Source: Nocardia jejuensis NBRC 103114 (GTDB taxonomy: Bacteria; Actinomycetota; Actinomycetes; Mycobacteriales; Mycobacteriaceae). Taken from it: a stretch of DNA of 38,686 nucleotides. Of this stretch, positions 23,373 to 31,045 are shown piece after piece. Under the pieces are notes generated by a model, which saw only the letters and a list, made by a program, of their open reading frames with translations, searched no databases and was not told where the DNA came from. The position numbers and the translations under genes were made by a program. The stretch covers positions 1 to 38,686 of the forward strand of contig NZ_BDBU01000068.1 of assembly GCF_001613145.1 (NCBI RefSeq), in the 5' to 3' direction. Each line of letters begins with the position of its first letter. Position 1 is the stretch's first letter.

Positions 23373-24434
23373 TTACCGCGTGCCTGTCGTTTCGGTCTTC
23401 TCCGGCAGCAGTCCAACCGGAGCCGGGATGTGCTCCATGGTGAGCCGCTTGCGGAAGACCCAGTACGTCCAGGCCTGGTAGCACAGGACGATCGGAGTCA
23501 TGACGACCGCCACCCAGCTCATCACGACCAGCGTGTAGTGCGTCGAGGACGCGCTCACGGTGCCGTCGCGGCCGTCGACGGTGAGGCTGTAGGCCGCGTC
23601 GATGGTGGAGGGCAGCACATCCGGGAACAGCGACCCGAACAGCAGCGCGGTGGCCGAGGCGATGGTCACCGCGGTGCCGGTGAAGGCCCAGCCGTCCCGG
23701 CCCTGGGTGGCCGCGAATCCCGCGATCAGGAGTCCGATCACCGCCAGTACCAAGGGAATCCAGGTCCAGCCGGTGCCGTAGGCGAGCTGGGTCCAGATGC
23801 CGAAGGCGGCGACCACGACGGCGGTCGGCACGAACAGGATCCGGATCAGCCGCTGCGCGTCGTCCCGGACCTCGTTGCCGGTCTTGAGCGCGATGAACAC
23901 CGCACCGTGCAGCGCGAACAGCAGCGCCGTGGTGAGCGCGCCCAGCAGCGAGTACGGATTGAGCAGGTCGAACAGATTGCCTTCGATCTGCTTGCGCTCG
24001 TTGAGCTTCACGCCGTGCACGATGTTCGCGAACGCGAGGCCCCAGGCGATCGCCGGGATCCAGGAGCCCGCGCCGATGCCGACGTCGCACCAGAACCGCC
24101 ACTTGGGATCGTTTATCTTGCTGCGGTATTCGATGGCGACCGCGCGCACGATCAGGCCGACCAGAATGAGCAGCAGCGCCAGATAGAACCCGGAGAACAG
24201 GCTGGCGTACCACTCGGGGAAGGCCGCGAACATGGCGCCGCCGCCGGTGAGCAGCCACACCTCGTTGCCGTCCCACACCGGTCCGATGGTGTTGAGCACG
24301 ACGCGCTTCTTGACCTCGGATCCGCGGCCGATGATCGGCATCAGCATGCCGACGCCGAAGTCGAAGCCCTCCAGCACGAAGTAGCCGGTGAACAGCACGC
24401 CGATCAACAGGAACCAAAATACTTGCAGACTCAT
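23373..24434 (-). CDS. cydB: Cytochrome bd oxidase subunit II (CydB)
   Basis: Membrane subunit of 353 residues that pairs with CydA; it stabilises the oxidase but carries no heme. The N-terminus matches CydB: LQVFWFLLIGVLFTGYFVLEGFDFGVG, then the PVWDGNEVWL motif and a conserved GG-AMFAAFPEWYA segment. About eight helices. The gene starts 9 bases after cydA and is followed by the hairpin at 23292. Confidence 0.96.
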   Translation of the reverse strand: MSLQVFWFLLIGVLFTGYFVLEGFDFGVGMLMPIIGRGSEVKKRVVLNTIGPVWDGNEVWLLTGGGAMFAAFPEWYASLFSGFYLALLLILVGLIVRAVAIEYRSKINDPKWRFWCDVGIGAGSWIPAIAWGLAFANIVHGVKLNERKQIEGNLFDLLNPYSLLGALTTALLFALHGAVFIALKTGNEVRDDAQRLIRILFVPTAVVVAAFGIWTQLAYGTGWTWIPLVLAVIGLLIAGFAATQGRDGWAFTGTAVTIASATALLFGSLFPDVLPSTIDAAYSLTVDGRDGTVSASSTHYTLVVMSWVAVVMTPIVLCYQAWTYWVFRKRLTMEHIPAPVGLLPEKTETTGTR

Positions 24435-24443
24435 GCCCGACTC

Positions 24444-25946
24444 CTAGTAGGCGAAGGAAAGCTTCTCGACGGCTTCGGAGTCCCCGCCCGAGGTCGGGGT
24501 GTGGTCATCGTCGTGCCCGGAACCCGCGCCCATGGCGGGCGATTCCGGTCCGGCGACCACGTACCGGCGCATGAGGTAGAACCACACCACCGCGAGCACG
24601 CCGTACAGCAGGGTGAACACGATCAGCGAGGTGAGCACGGTGCCGGCGGCGACGCCGGATACGCCCTGCTGCACCGTCATCCGAATGTTCGGATCGCCGG
24701 TCGGGTTGGGCGCGACCACCCAGGGTTGGCGGCCCATCTCGGTGAACACCCAGCCCGCGCTGTTGCCCAGGAACGGGGTGAGGATCGCCAGGATCGAGAA
24801 CCAGGAGAACCAGCGCTGGTCCGGCACCCGTCCACCCCGGGTGAGCCAGAATCCGGCCAGTACCAGCAGGATCGAGCCGGCCATGAAGCCGATCATGGCG
24901 CGGAAGGACCAGTAGGTGACGAAGAGGTTGGGCCGGTAGTCGCCGACGCCGTACTTCTCGTTGTAGGCCACCTGCAGATCCTTGACGCCTTCGAGCCGCA
25001 CACCGCTGAACTTGCCTTCGGCCAGGTACGGCAGCACGCCGGGGACCTCGATGAGGTGATCCACGCTGTCGCAGTTGTTGTGCGTGCCGACGGTCAGGAC
25101 CGAGAAGTCCGGATCGGTTTCGGTGTGGCACAACGATTCCGCCGAAGCCATCTTCATGGGCTGCTGTTTGAACATCAGCTTGCCCTGGATATCGCCGGTG
25201 AAAACCATTGCGACAGCGGCGACCACGATGACCCAGAGCCCGAACCGGGCGGCGGGCCGCCAGGTGACGCGGGCGTATTCGATGGGTGCGGTGTCGCCGA
25301 GTGCCTTGCCCTGCCGGGCTTTTCGCACCATCCACCATCCGGCGATGCCCGCGACGAAGGTGCCCGCGGTGAGGAACGCTCCGGCGACCACGTGCGGGAA
25401 CGCCGCGAGCGTGGTGTTGTTGCTCAGCACCGCGCCGATGCTGGTGAGTTCGGCGCGTTTGGTGTCGGGGTTGTACTCCGCGCCGACCGGATGCTGCATG
25501 AACGAGTTGGCGGCGACGATGAAGTACGCCGAGGCGTTCACACCGATGGCGACGATCCAGATCGTCGCCAGGTGCACCTTTTTCGGCAATCGTTCCCAGC
25601 CGAAGATCCACAGGCCCAGGAAGGTCGATTCGAGGAAGAACGCGACCAGTGCCTCCATGGCCAGCGGTGCGCCGAAGACGTCACCGACGAAGCGGGAGTA
25701 CTCGCTCCAGGCCATGCCGAACTGGAATTCCTGGACGATGCCGGTGGCGACGCCGAGGGCGAAATTGATCAGGAACAGCTTCCCGAAGAACTTGGTGAGG
25801 CGGTACCAGTGCTCCTTGCCCGTGACGACCCACGCGGTCTGCATGCCCGCGACGAGCGGGGCGAGGCCGATGGTGAGCGGCACGAAGATGAAGTGATAAA
25901 CGGTGGTGATTCCGAACTGCCAGCGTGCGACGTCTACGACGCTCAT
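24444..25946 (-). CDS. cydA: Cytochrome bd oxidase subunit I (CydA)
   Basis: Catalytic subunit of the quinol:O2 oxidoreductase, 500 residues, a terminal oxidase with high oxygen affinity. Heme ligands are visible: H18 (heme d/b595 site), H185 and M351 (heme b558), plus E98 and E106 of the proton path and the GRQPW motif (405-409). The Q-loop is of the short type. C273 and C292 are 19 residues apart, the same spacing as the Q-loop disulfide reported in mycobacterial CydA (C266-C285), so a similar disulfide is likely. Acidic/His-rich tail. ATG 25946 has AGGAGG upstream, and a palindrome lies just before it (25963-25978). First gene of cydABDC. Confidence 0.96.
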   Translation of the reverse strand: MSVVDVARWQFGITTVYHFIFVPLTIGLAPLVAGMQTAWVVTGKEHWYRLTKFFGKLFLINFALGVATGIVQEFQFGMAWSEYSRFVGDVFGAPLAMEALVAFFLESTFLGLWIFGWERLPKKVHLATIWIVAIGVNASAYFIVAANSFMQHPVGAEYNPDTKRAELTSIGAVLSNNTTLAAFPHVVAGAFLTAGTFVAGIAGWWMVRKARQGKALGDTAPIEYARVTWRPAARFGLWVIVVAAVAMVFTGDIQGKLMFKQQPMKMASAESLCHTETDPDFSVLTVGTHNNCDSVDHLIEVPGVLPYLAEGKFSGVRLEGVKDLQVAYNEKYGVGDYRPNLFVTYWSFRAMIGFMAGSILLVLAGFWLTRGGRVPDQRWFSWFSILAILTPFLGNSAGWVFTEMGRQPWVVAPNPTGDPNIRMTVQQGVSGVAAGTVLTSLIVFTLLYGVLAVVWFYLMRRYVVAGPESPAMGAGSGHDDDHTPTSGGDSEAVEKLSFAY

Positions 25947-25962
25947 CCGACCTCCTGCCGAT

Positions 25963-25978
25963 CTACGACATGACGTAG
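25963..25978. promoter_or_regulatory. Near-palindromic operator upstream of cydA
   Basis: CTACGACA and TGACGTAG (25963-25978) form a 16-bp dyad with one mismatched pair per half, 17 bases upstream of the cydA start and next to its ribosome site. The TACGACA/TGTCGTA-like shape recalls operators of BlaI/CopY-family repressors; the identity is uncertain. Confidence 0.5.
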
Positions 25979-26084
25979 TAAGTGACAGTACGCTTTCCGG
26001 TCGTCAGTTCAACATGTGCCGCGCCACAGTAAGCCAGGAATTTGCCGCAAACTGATCACCACTGCGCGGCAAGTCGGTCTCGGA

Positions 26085-27011
26085 TCACCAGCCGTTGATG
26101 CTCCCCGGCTTGGACACCCCCCGATCGACCAGTTCGGCGATCTCGGCCGCATTGTCCGGAGCCGACATTCGCAGTCCGTCGAGCGAGTTGACCCGGGCCG
26201 CGAGCGTCACGCTCGACAGCATCCACACACTTTCGGCGGTGATCAGATCGGCGGTGAACAGCGGCTGGTACTTGCACTCCCAGCCGGCCTTCTCGGCCAC
26301 CCCGAACAGCGCGCGCTGCGTGGTACCGGGCAGCACGCCGTTGCGAGCGGGCGGCGTGATCAGCTGTCCCTCCCGCGCGATGACCACCGTGGAGCGCGGA
26401 CCCTCCAGCACCCGATGCTCGGTGCTGGTGAAGATGACGTCGTCCGCGCCCATCCGCTGCGCGAACCGCAGCGCGGCCATATTCGTTGCGTACGACAGGG
26501 TTTTGGCGCCGAGCAGCTGCCAGGGCGCGGCCTGCGCCAGGTCGATGGAGATACCGCGCGAGAGCGTGATCACCGAAACACCCTCGGTGCGCGCGGTTTT
26601 GATCCGTTCCGGCACCGGCAGCACCAAAACATAACCGGTGGTTGCGGGTTCGGACCCTGCCAGCCCGCTCGCCTTGGTAGCTGTCGGCTTGCTGGAGGCG
26701 GAGTGATTGCTGTCACGCCCGCGCGTGAGCACCATCCGCAGCAAGCCCTCGTGCTCGCTCCCCCACTCCTTGGCCGCCGTCTGCACGGCGCTCCGCCATG
26801 CGTCCAGGTTCGGCGCGGGCAACTCCAGTGCCTCCGCCGAACCCCGTAGCCGTGCCAGATGCAGTTCCAGCGCGCACGCCGTCCCCTCCCGCACCAGGAC
26901 CGTTTCGAATACCCCGTCGCCGCGCAATGTGCCGATATCGTCCGCATACAGCAACGGCGCGTCCGGATCCCGGATCGCGCCGTCGAGTGTCACCAGAACT
27001 CGTTCCACCAT
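26085..27011 (-). CDS. pabC: Class IV aminotransferase / aminodeoxychorismate lyase
   Basis: PLP enzyme of 308 residues, in the position of Rv0812. If PabC, it splits 4-amino-4-deoxychorismate into pyruvate and p-aminobenzoate for folate; the same fold also includes branched-chain and D-amino-acid aminotransferases. Seen: GDGVFETVLV near 31-40, the Schiff-base lysine K170 in LLGAKTLSYATN, E203 in LEGPRST, and the phosphate-cup GVLPGTT segment. The typical lyase/aminotransferase Ser/Thr-Asn motif after E203 is partly replaced by RST. A Ser/Ala/Thr-rich insert near 100-125 is unusual. ATG 27011. The activity is not certain from sequence. Confidence 0.8.
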   Translation of the reverse strand: MVERVLVTLDGAIRDPDAPLLYADDIGTLRGDGVFETVLVREGTACALELHLARLRGSAEALELPAPNLDAWRSAVQTAAKEWGSEHEGLLRMVLTRGRDSNHSASSKPTATKASGLAGSEPATTGYVLVLPVPERIKTARTEGVSVITLSRGISIDLAQAAPWQLLGAKTLSYATNMAALRFAQRMGADDVIFTSTEHRVLEGPRSTVVIAREGQLITPPARNGVLPGTTQRALFGVAEKAGWECKYQPLFTADLITAESVWMLSSVTLAARVNSLDGLRMSAPDNAAEIAELVDRGVSKPGSINGW

Positions 27012-27118
27012 GCGACCGACCCTAGGCCAGACTCACCCCAACCGGACGAAATCCCGCGCCACGTTCATCCACCTTGACCCAGACCGTGTCCCTGCGACCC
27101 GCGCCGTCCCCGCAACCC

Positions 27119-27297
27119 GCGCCCGACTCAGCGTCATCGCGACCCGCTCCCCAGCTCGGAGTCCTCGCGACCCATGCCCGACCCGCCATCCCCGCGACCC
27201 GCTCCCGGCTCGCCGTCCTCGCGACCTGCTCCCGCGCCCGACTCAGCGTCATCGCGGCCCGCTCCCTTGCTCGGAGTCCTCGCGGCCCACGCCCTGC
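27119..27297. repeat. Degenerate GC-rich minisatellite between pabC and ygfZ
   Basis: About six imperfect units of 27-31 bases share the core TCGCGACCCGCTCCC. A block starting GCGCCCGACTCAGCGTCATCG at 27119 recurs at 27234 (115 bases apart, about 60 bases long with few changes), so the array was partly duplicated. It fills much of the 494-base gap 27012-27505, in which no gene is supported. Confidence 0.75.
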
Positions 27298-27493
27298 CCG
27301 GTGTCTCCGACCGCGGCAACCGATCCGGTCCGATCGGGTGACGCCCGGGCACCTCGAATCCGGAGCGACACCTGCTCGCACCCCGCGAACGGACCCGAGA
27401 CGACCCCGACCCGCTCGCGGAAGTCCCGGGCAGGCGGACGAGCGCTGTGATATCCCCGACCCGTGCGGGACGGTCCCGGCGTGGCGGAACGGC

Positions 27494-27499
27494 TAGGGT
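27494..27499 (+). promoter_or_regulatory. -10 box giving a leaderless ygfZ transcript
   Basis: TAGGGT ends 6 bases before GTG 27506, identical in sequence and spacing to the lmeA promoter at 14730. Confidence 0.55.
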
Positions 27500-27505
27500 G
27501 GGTCT

Positions 27506-28621
27506 GTGTCCTCATCGGTTGCGCCCAGTCCGATTCTTCAGGTTCCAGGGGCCGTCGCGGGGCCCCCGGGTTCCGTGGATGCCGCGGTCGCCTGGCATTA
27601 CGGCGATCCCCTGGGTGAACAGCGCGCAGCCGCGCAGCGCGTCGCGATGGTGGATCGTTCGCATCGGTTCGTCATCTCGATCACCGGCAAGGAACGCCTG
27701 ACCTGGCTGCACACCATCTCCAGTCAGCACATCGCGGCGCTGGCCGACGGCGACTCCGCCGAGAATCTGGATCTGGATCTCAACGGCCGGGTCCTGCATC
27801 ACTTCGTGCTCACCGATCTGGACGGCACGCTGTGGATCGACACCGAGGCCGAGCGCGGCCCGGATCTGCTGAGCTTCCTGAAGAAAATGGTCTTCTGGGC
27901 CGACGCGAAGCCCGAGGCCGCCCCCGATCACGCCGTGCTGAGCCTGCTGGGCCCGCGCGCCGAGAGCCTGCTCGACGCGCTCGGCATCACCGCGCTGCCC
28001 GAGGTGTACCGGGCCGTGGCGCTGCCCGGCGGTGGTTTCCTGCGCCGGATGCCGTGGCCCACCGACGACTCCTTCGACCTGATCGTCCCCCGCGACCACC
28101 TGGGCGAGCTGTGGGCGCGGTTGCGTGCGGCGGGTGTGGAGGCGGCGGGCATGTGGACCTTCGAGGCCCTGCGCGTGGCCGCCCTTCGCCCGCGCATCGG
28201 CATCGACACCGACGACCGCACCATTCCGCACGAGGCGAATTGGATCGGCGGCATCGAGGAACTCGGCGCAGTACACCTGAACAAGGGCTGCTATCGCGGG
28301 CAGGAGACGGTGGCCCGCGTCGCCAATCTCGGTAAGCCGCCGCGCAATCTGGTGCTGCTGCACCTGGACGGTTCCGCCGATTCTCGCCCCGAGCCGGGTG
28401 AGGCGGTGACCGCGGGCGGTCGCGCGGTCGGCGTGCTCGGCACCGTCGTCGATCACTACGAATTCGGCCCGATCGCGCTGGCCCTGATCAAGCGCAATGT
28501 CCCGGCCGACACCAAGCTGGAGGCCGGGCCGTGCGCGGCCGCCATCGATCCGGATTCCGTTCCCGCCCATGACGAACCGCAGGCCGGCCGGCTCGCCGTC
28601 GAGAAGCTCCGCGGTCGATGA
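27506..28621 (+). CDS. ygfZ: YgfZ/GcvT-like folate-binding protein
   Basis: Encodes 371 residues of the YgfZ family, folate-dependent proteins that help build or repair certain iron-sulfur clusters. The signature KGCYRGQE is present with the conserved Cys at 262, and the GcvT-like N-terminal domain includes RLTWLHTISSQ and LDLNGRVLHHF. Start GTG 27506, leaderless by promoter geometry. Its stop overlaps the MOSC start (ATGA). The Rv0811c position in M. tuberculosis matches. Confidence 0.92.
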   Translation: MSSSVAPSPILQVPGAVAGPPGSVDAAVAWHYGDPLGEQRAAAQRVAMVDRSHRFVISITGKERLTWLHTISSQHIAALADGDSAENLDLDLNGRVLHHFVLTDLDGTLWIDTEAERGPDLLSFLKKMVFWADAKPEAAPDHAVLSLLGPRAESLLDALGITALPEVYRAVALPGGGFLRRMPWPTDDSFDLIVPRDHLGELWARLRAAGVEAAGMWTFEALRVAALRPRIGIDTDDRTIPHEANWIGGIEELGAVHLNKGCYRGQETVARVANLGKPPRNLVLLHLDGSADSRPEPGEAVTAGGRAVGVLGTVVDHYEFGPIALALIKRNVPADTKLEAGPCAAAIDPDSVPAHDEPQAGRLAVEKLRGR

Positions 28622-29331
28622 CCGAGCGCTGCGGCCGAGTGCTGGCCGTGTGCGTCGTGCATGCCGAATTGGAGGTGCGCGGGCGCGTCGGCCGCACCGC
28701 CATCGACAAACGTCCTGTGCCGCACCGGGTTCCGGTCCGGGCACTGGGTCTGGACGGCGATCACGTCTGCGATACCGAGCATCACGGCGGCAGGCATCAG
28801 GCCGTCTACGCCTACGCCGAGGAGGACGCGCACCGCTGGTCCACCGAATTGGCGCGAGACCTGCCGCCCGGCTGGTTCGGCGAGAACCTGCGCATCAGTG
28901 GGCTTCCCGTCAGCGACGCGGTGCTCGGCGAGCGCTGGTCCGTCGGTGACACGCTGCTGGAGGTGTCCGCACCCCGCGTCCCGTGCGCGACCTTCCAGCA
29001 GTGGTCCGGCGAACAGCAGTGGGTCAGGCGCTTCACCCTGCGGTCCGATACCGGCGCGTACTTCCGGGTCCTGACCGAGGGGACGATCGGCGTGGGTGAC
29101 GAGGTTCGGGTGGTGCACGTCCCGGCGCACGGCATCACGGTCCGCGACCTGTTCACCGGAGCGGACCCCGATCTGCTGGACACCCTCCTGCTCTCCGAGC
29201 CGACCGTTTCCGAGGACGTCCGAATGCAGGTCGAGCGCCATCGCCGCCGGCACGCGAATGCCCAGCGCGCGAGCGCACCCGCCGATGACACGAAGAACAC
29301 CGTCACCGACCTGAAGGGAGCCGAGGCATGA
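28618..29331 (+). CDS. MOSC domain protein (YiiM type)
   Basis: Encodes 237 residues. The MOSC beta-barrel (about 1-160) has GLDGDHVCDTEHHGGRHQAVYAYA and GWFGENLRISGL, hallmarks of the YiiM group, and the conserved cysteine in PRVPCATFQQW that can carry sulfur or bind molybdenum cofactor. A helical C-terminal extension follows, ending in a basic, disordered tail. It may reduce N-hydroxylated compounds using Moco like YiiM/YcbX, but that is family inference. Both ends overlap neighbours by 4 bases, so it is tightly coupled to ygfZ and the asparaginase. Confidence 0.88.
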   Translation: MTERCGRVLAVCVVHAELEVRGRVGRTAIDKRPVPHRVPVRALGLDGDHVCDTEHHGGRHQAVYAYAEEDAHRWSTELARDLPPGWFGENLRISGLPVSDAVLGERWSVGDTLLEVSAPRVPCATFQQWSGEQQWVRRFTLRSDTGAYFRVLTEGTIGVGDEVRVVHVPAHGITVRDLFTGADPDLLDTLLLSEPTVSEDVRMQVERHRRRHANAQRASAPADDTKNTVTDLKGAEA

Positions 29332-30290
29332 GCGTCGACCTGGTCGAGGTGGTGCGCTCGGGGTTCCGCGAGTGCGTGCACCGCGGTTCGGCGGTGATCC
29401 TGCGCGCGGACGGTGAGCCGCTGGTCGAGCTGGGCGCGGTGCACGGCCCGATCTTCCCGCGCTCCACCAACAAGCCGATGCAGGCGCTCACCCTGCTGCG
29501 CAATGGTTTCGAGCCGATCGACGATGCCGAACTCGCCATCGCCACGGCCTCGCATTTCGGCGAGCCCGATCACGTCGCGCTGGTGCGGCGGTTGCTGGAT
29601 CGTTTCGGCTTCACCGAGGACGAGCTGGAATGCCCGCCGGATCTCCCCTTCGAGGAACAGGCCCGCGCCCGAGTGCTGGCCGGCAGCGATCGGGCCGGTG
29701 CCGCGCGCCGGATATTCATGAACTGTTCCGGCAAGCACGCCGCCATGCTCGCGACCTGCAAGATCAACGACTGGCCGACCCGCGGCTACCTCGATATCGG
29801 ACACCCGCTGCAGCAGGCCGTGCTGTCCACCATCGCCGATGTCACGGGTGAGCCGGAGACGGATCTGGGCATCGACGGATGCGGTTTGCCGATCGTGCCG
29901 GTCTCGCTGGTGAACCTCGCTCGCGCGTACGCGACGCTGGCGACGGCCGAGCCCGACAGTCCCGAGCGACGGGTGGCGGACGCGATTCGTGCTCATCCGC
30001 GAGTGATTTCGGGCACGGACGGGCCGGATCTGCGGGTGATGGCCGCAACGCCGGGACTGGTCTGCAAGATCGGCGCGGACGGCGTGCACGCGGGTGCGCT
30101 CCCGGACGGCAGTGCGTTCGCCTACAAGATCGATGACGGCGCGGATCGGGCCCGGGTTCCGCTGACGCTGGCCATTCTGCAGCGTATGGGCATCGAGTGG
30201 ACCGGCGCACACGCGGAATTGGCGGCCCCGCCGGTGCTCGGCGGCGATGCCCGGGTGGGCCTCGTGCGAGCGGTCCCCGGGGTGCTCTAG
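29328..30290 (+). CDS. L-asparaginase, Zn-type (ReAV / PF06089-like)
   Basis: Encodes 320 residues, unrelated to the common asparaginases. Its residues line up with those of the Rhizobium etli enzyme ReAV: S46-K49 (RSTNK) and S75 with K247 match the two Ser-Lys pairs, and C133, K136 (CSGK) and C185 (DGCGLP) match the zinc ligands. It should hydrolyse asparagine to aspartate and ammonia in the cytoplasm. The start (29328) overlaps the MOSC stop by 4 bases. Some annotations call this family 'asparaginase II' or a LigE-like protein; the Ser/Lys/Cys set supports an active enzyme. Confidence 0.88.
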   Translation: MSVDLVEVVRSGFRECVHRGSAVILRADGEPLVELGAVHGPIFPRSTNKPMQALTLLRNGFEPIDDAELAIATASHFGEPDHVALVRRLLDRFGFTEDELECPPDLPFEEQARARVLAGSDRAGAARRIFMNCSGKHAAMLATCKINDWPTRGYLDIGHPLQQAVLSTIADVTGEPETDLGIDGCGLPIVPVSLVNLARAYATLATAEPDSPERRVADAIRAHPRVISGTDGPDLRVMAATPGLVCKIGADGVHAGALPDGSAFAYKIDDGADRARVPLTLAILQRMGIEWTGAHAELAAPPVLGGDARVGLVRAVPGVL

Positions 30291-30378
30291 CCCCTGCCCG
30301 ATGTCCGGATCTTCCCCTCGCGGCGGCACTTCGAGGCTTTCTGCCCCACTCCTGGAAGCGCGACCGCCTGACACACGC

Positions 30379-30384
30379 TAAAGT
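30379..30384 (+). promoter_or_regulatory. Candidate -10 for the DUF3073 gene
   Basis: TAAAGT sits inside a small dyad GACAC (30370-30374)/GTGTC (30383-30387). It implies a leader of about 75 bases. The -35 is unclear. Confidence 0.35.
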
Positions 30385-30465
30385 GTCTGACAGGAAGATT
30401 ATTAATTCGAACGGGGCCGCCAACCAAACCCCAGGCCGCCCCGCAGTGACGCGAGGGGGTCAGCC

Positions 30466-30684
30466 ATGGGACGCGGCCGGGCTAAGGCAAAGCAGACCAA
30501 GGTCGCACGTGAGCTCAAGTACAGCTCCGCGCCGACCGACTTCAACAACCTTCAGCGCGAGCTGTCGGGAAGTCCCGCCAGCCCGCAGCAGCGGAGTGGC
30601 GGCGTGATTTCCAGCGAGGACGACTCGAAGGAAACGCCGTCGTCCAGCTGGGACGACGGCGATTACGACGACTGGCGTCGCTGA
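30466..30684 (+). CDS. DUF3073 small basic/acidic protein
   Basis: Encodes 72 residues of DUF3073, found throughout actinobacteria next to purM (Rv0810c). The N-terminus is Lys/Arg-rich with the conserved MGRGRAKAKQTKVARELKYSS motif head, and the C-terminus is acidic and Trp/Asp-rich (WDDGDYDDWRR). No function is known. The basic half could bind nucleic acid, but this is not supported further. Ribosome site GAGGGGG precedes ATG 30466. Confidence 0.93.
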   Translation: MGRGRAKAKQTKVARELKYSSAPTDFNNLQRELSGSPASPQQRSGGVISSEDDSKETPSSSWDDGDYDDWRR

Positions 30685-30707
30685 CTCGGATTGAATCGAG
30701 TGCACGG

Positions 30708-30726
30708 GGGAGGCCGCTGGCCTCCC
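30708..30726 (+). terminator. Terminator after DUF3073
   Basis: GGGAGGCC (30708-30715) with GGCCTCCC (30719-30726), short loop, followed by TTTGG. Confidence 0.7.
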
Positions 30727-30830
30727 TTTGGTACGTCGATGCGCGCCGATCGCGACGATATCGAGGCATGTAGAAACACCGGTGTTCCAACCTCACGGTA
30801 GGGGCGCTGGTGTGTTTTTCATTGTCCGCG
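30727..30830. other. Intergenic stretch with a 12-bp palindrome
   Basis: Between the DUF3073 and purM terminators. Holds the perfect palindrome AACACCGGTGTT (30775-30786) and no supported gene. Confidence 0.5.
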
Positions 30831-30871
30831 CCCCGCTGACTTCGATGCTCGATCATCGAAAGTCAGCGGGG
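30831..30871. terminator. Long hairpin, possible terminator
   Basis: Arms 30831-30847 and 30854-30871, 17 bp with one bulge, loop of 6. It may be a second terminator for the DUF3073 transcript or end a small RNA. Confidence 0.55.
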
Positions 30872-30968
30872 CACAGGCGTTTTCGCACACCTTCGGCTGC
30901 CCCTCGGGCAACACCGGCGTTACCCATGCCCGCACGCCCGGGCGAACGATACGAACGAACCCCGACCT

Positions 30969-31014
30969 ACGACAGCGGCCCCGATCACTCGTGAGTGATC
31001 GGGGCCGCTGTCGT
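30969..31014 (-). terminator. Terminator of purM
   Basis: A perfect 22-bp stem, 30969-30990 with 30993-31014, 32 bases beyond the purM stop. Such long symmetry suits a bidirectional terminator between convergent genes. Confidence 0.85.
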
Positions 31015-31039
31015 GGTTGCCAGGCGCTGTCGTGGTTGC
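31006..31039. repeat. Tandem duplication overlapping the terminator arm
   Basis: CGCTGTCGTGGTTGC occurs at 31006-31020 and again at 31025-31039, 19 bases apart. The right end of the terminator stem appears to have been duplicated toward purM. Confidence 0.7.
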
Positions 31040-31045
31040 AGGCGC

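Noticed and set aside
23430..25973. 847-residue open frame on the plus strand
   Set aside because: Shadow of cydB and cydA; composition typical of an antisense GC-rich frame.
26015..26028. TGTG-N6-CACA dyad upstream of cydA as a Crp/GlxR site
   Set aside because: Crp-type sites need 8 bases between TGTG and CACA; here there are 6, so the spacing is wrong.
27119..27297. CRISPR array
   Set aside because: Units are contiguous and degenerate with no unique spacers; no cas genes in the window.
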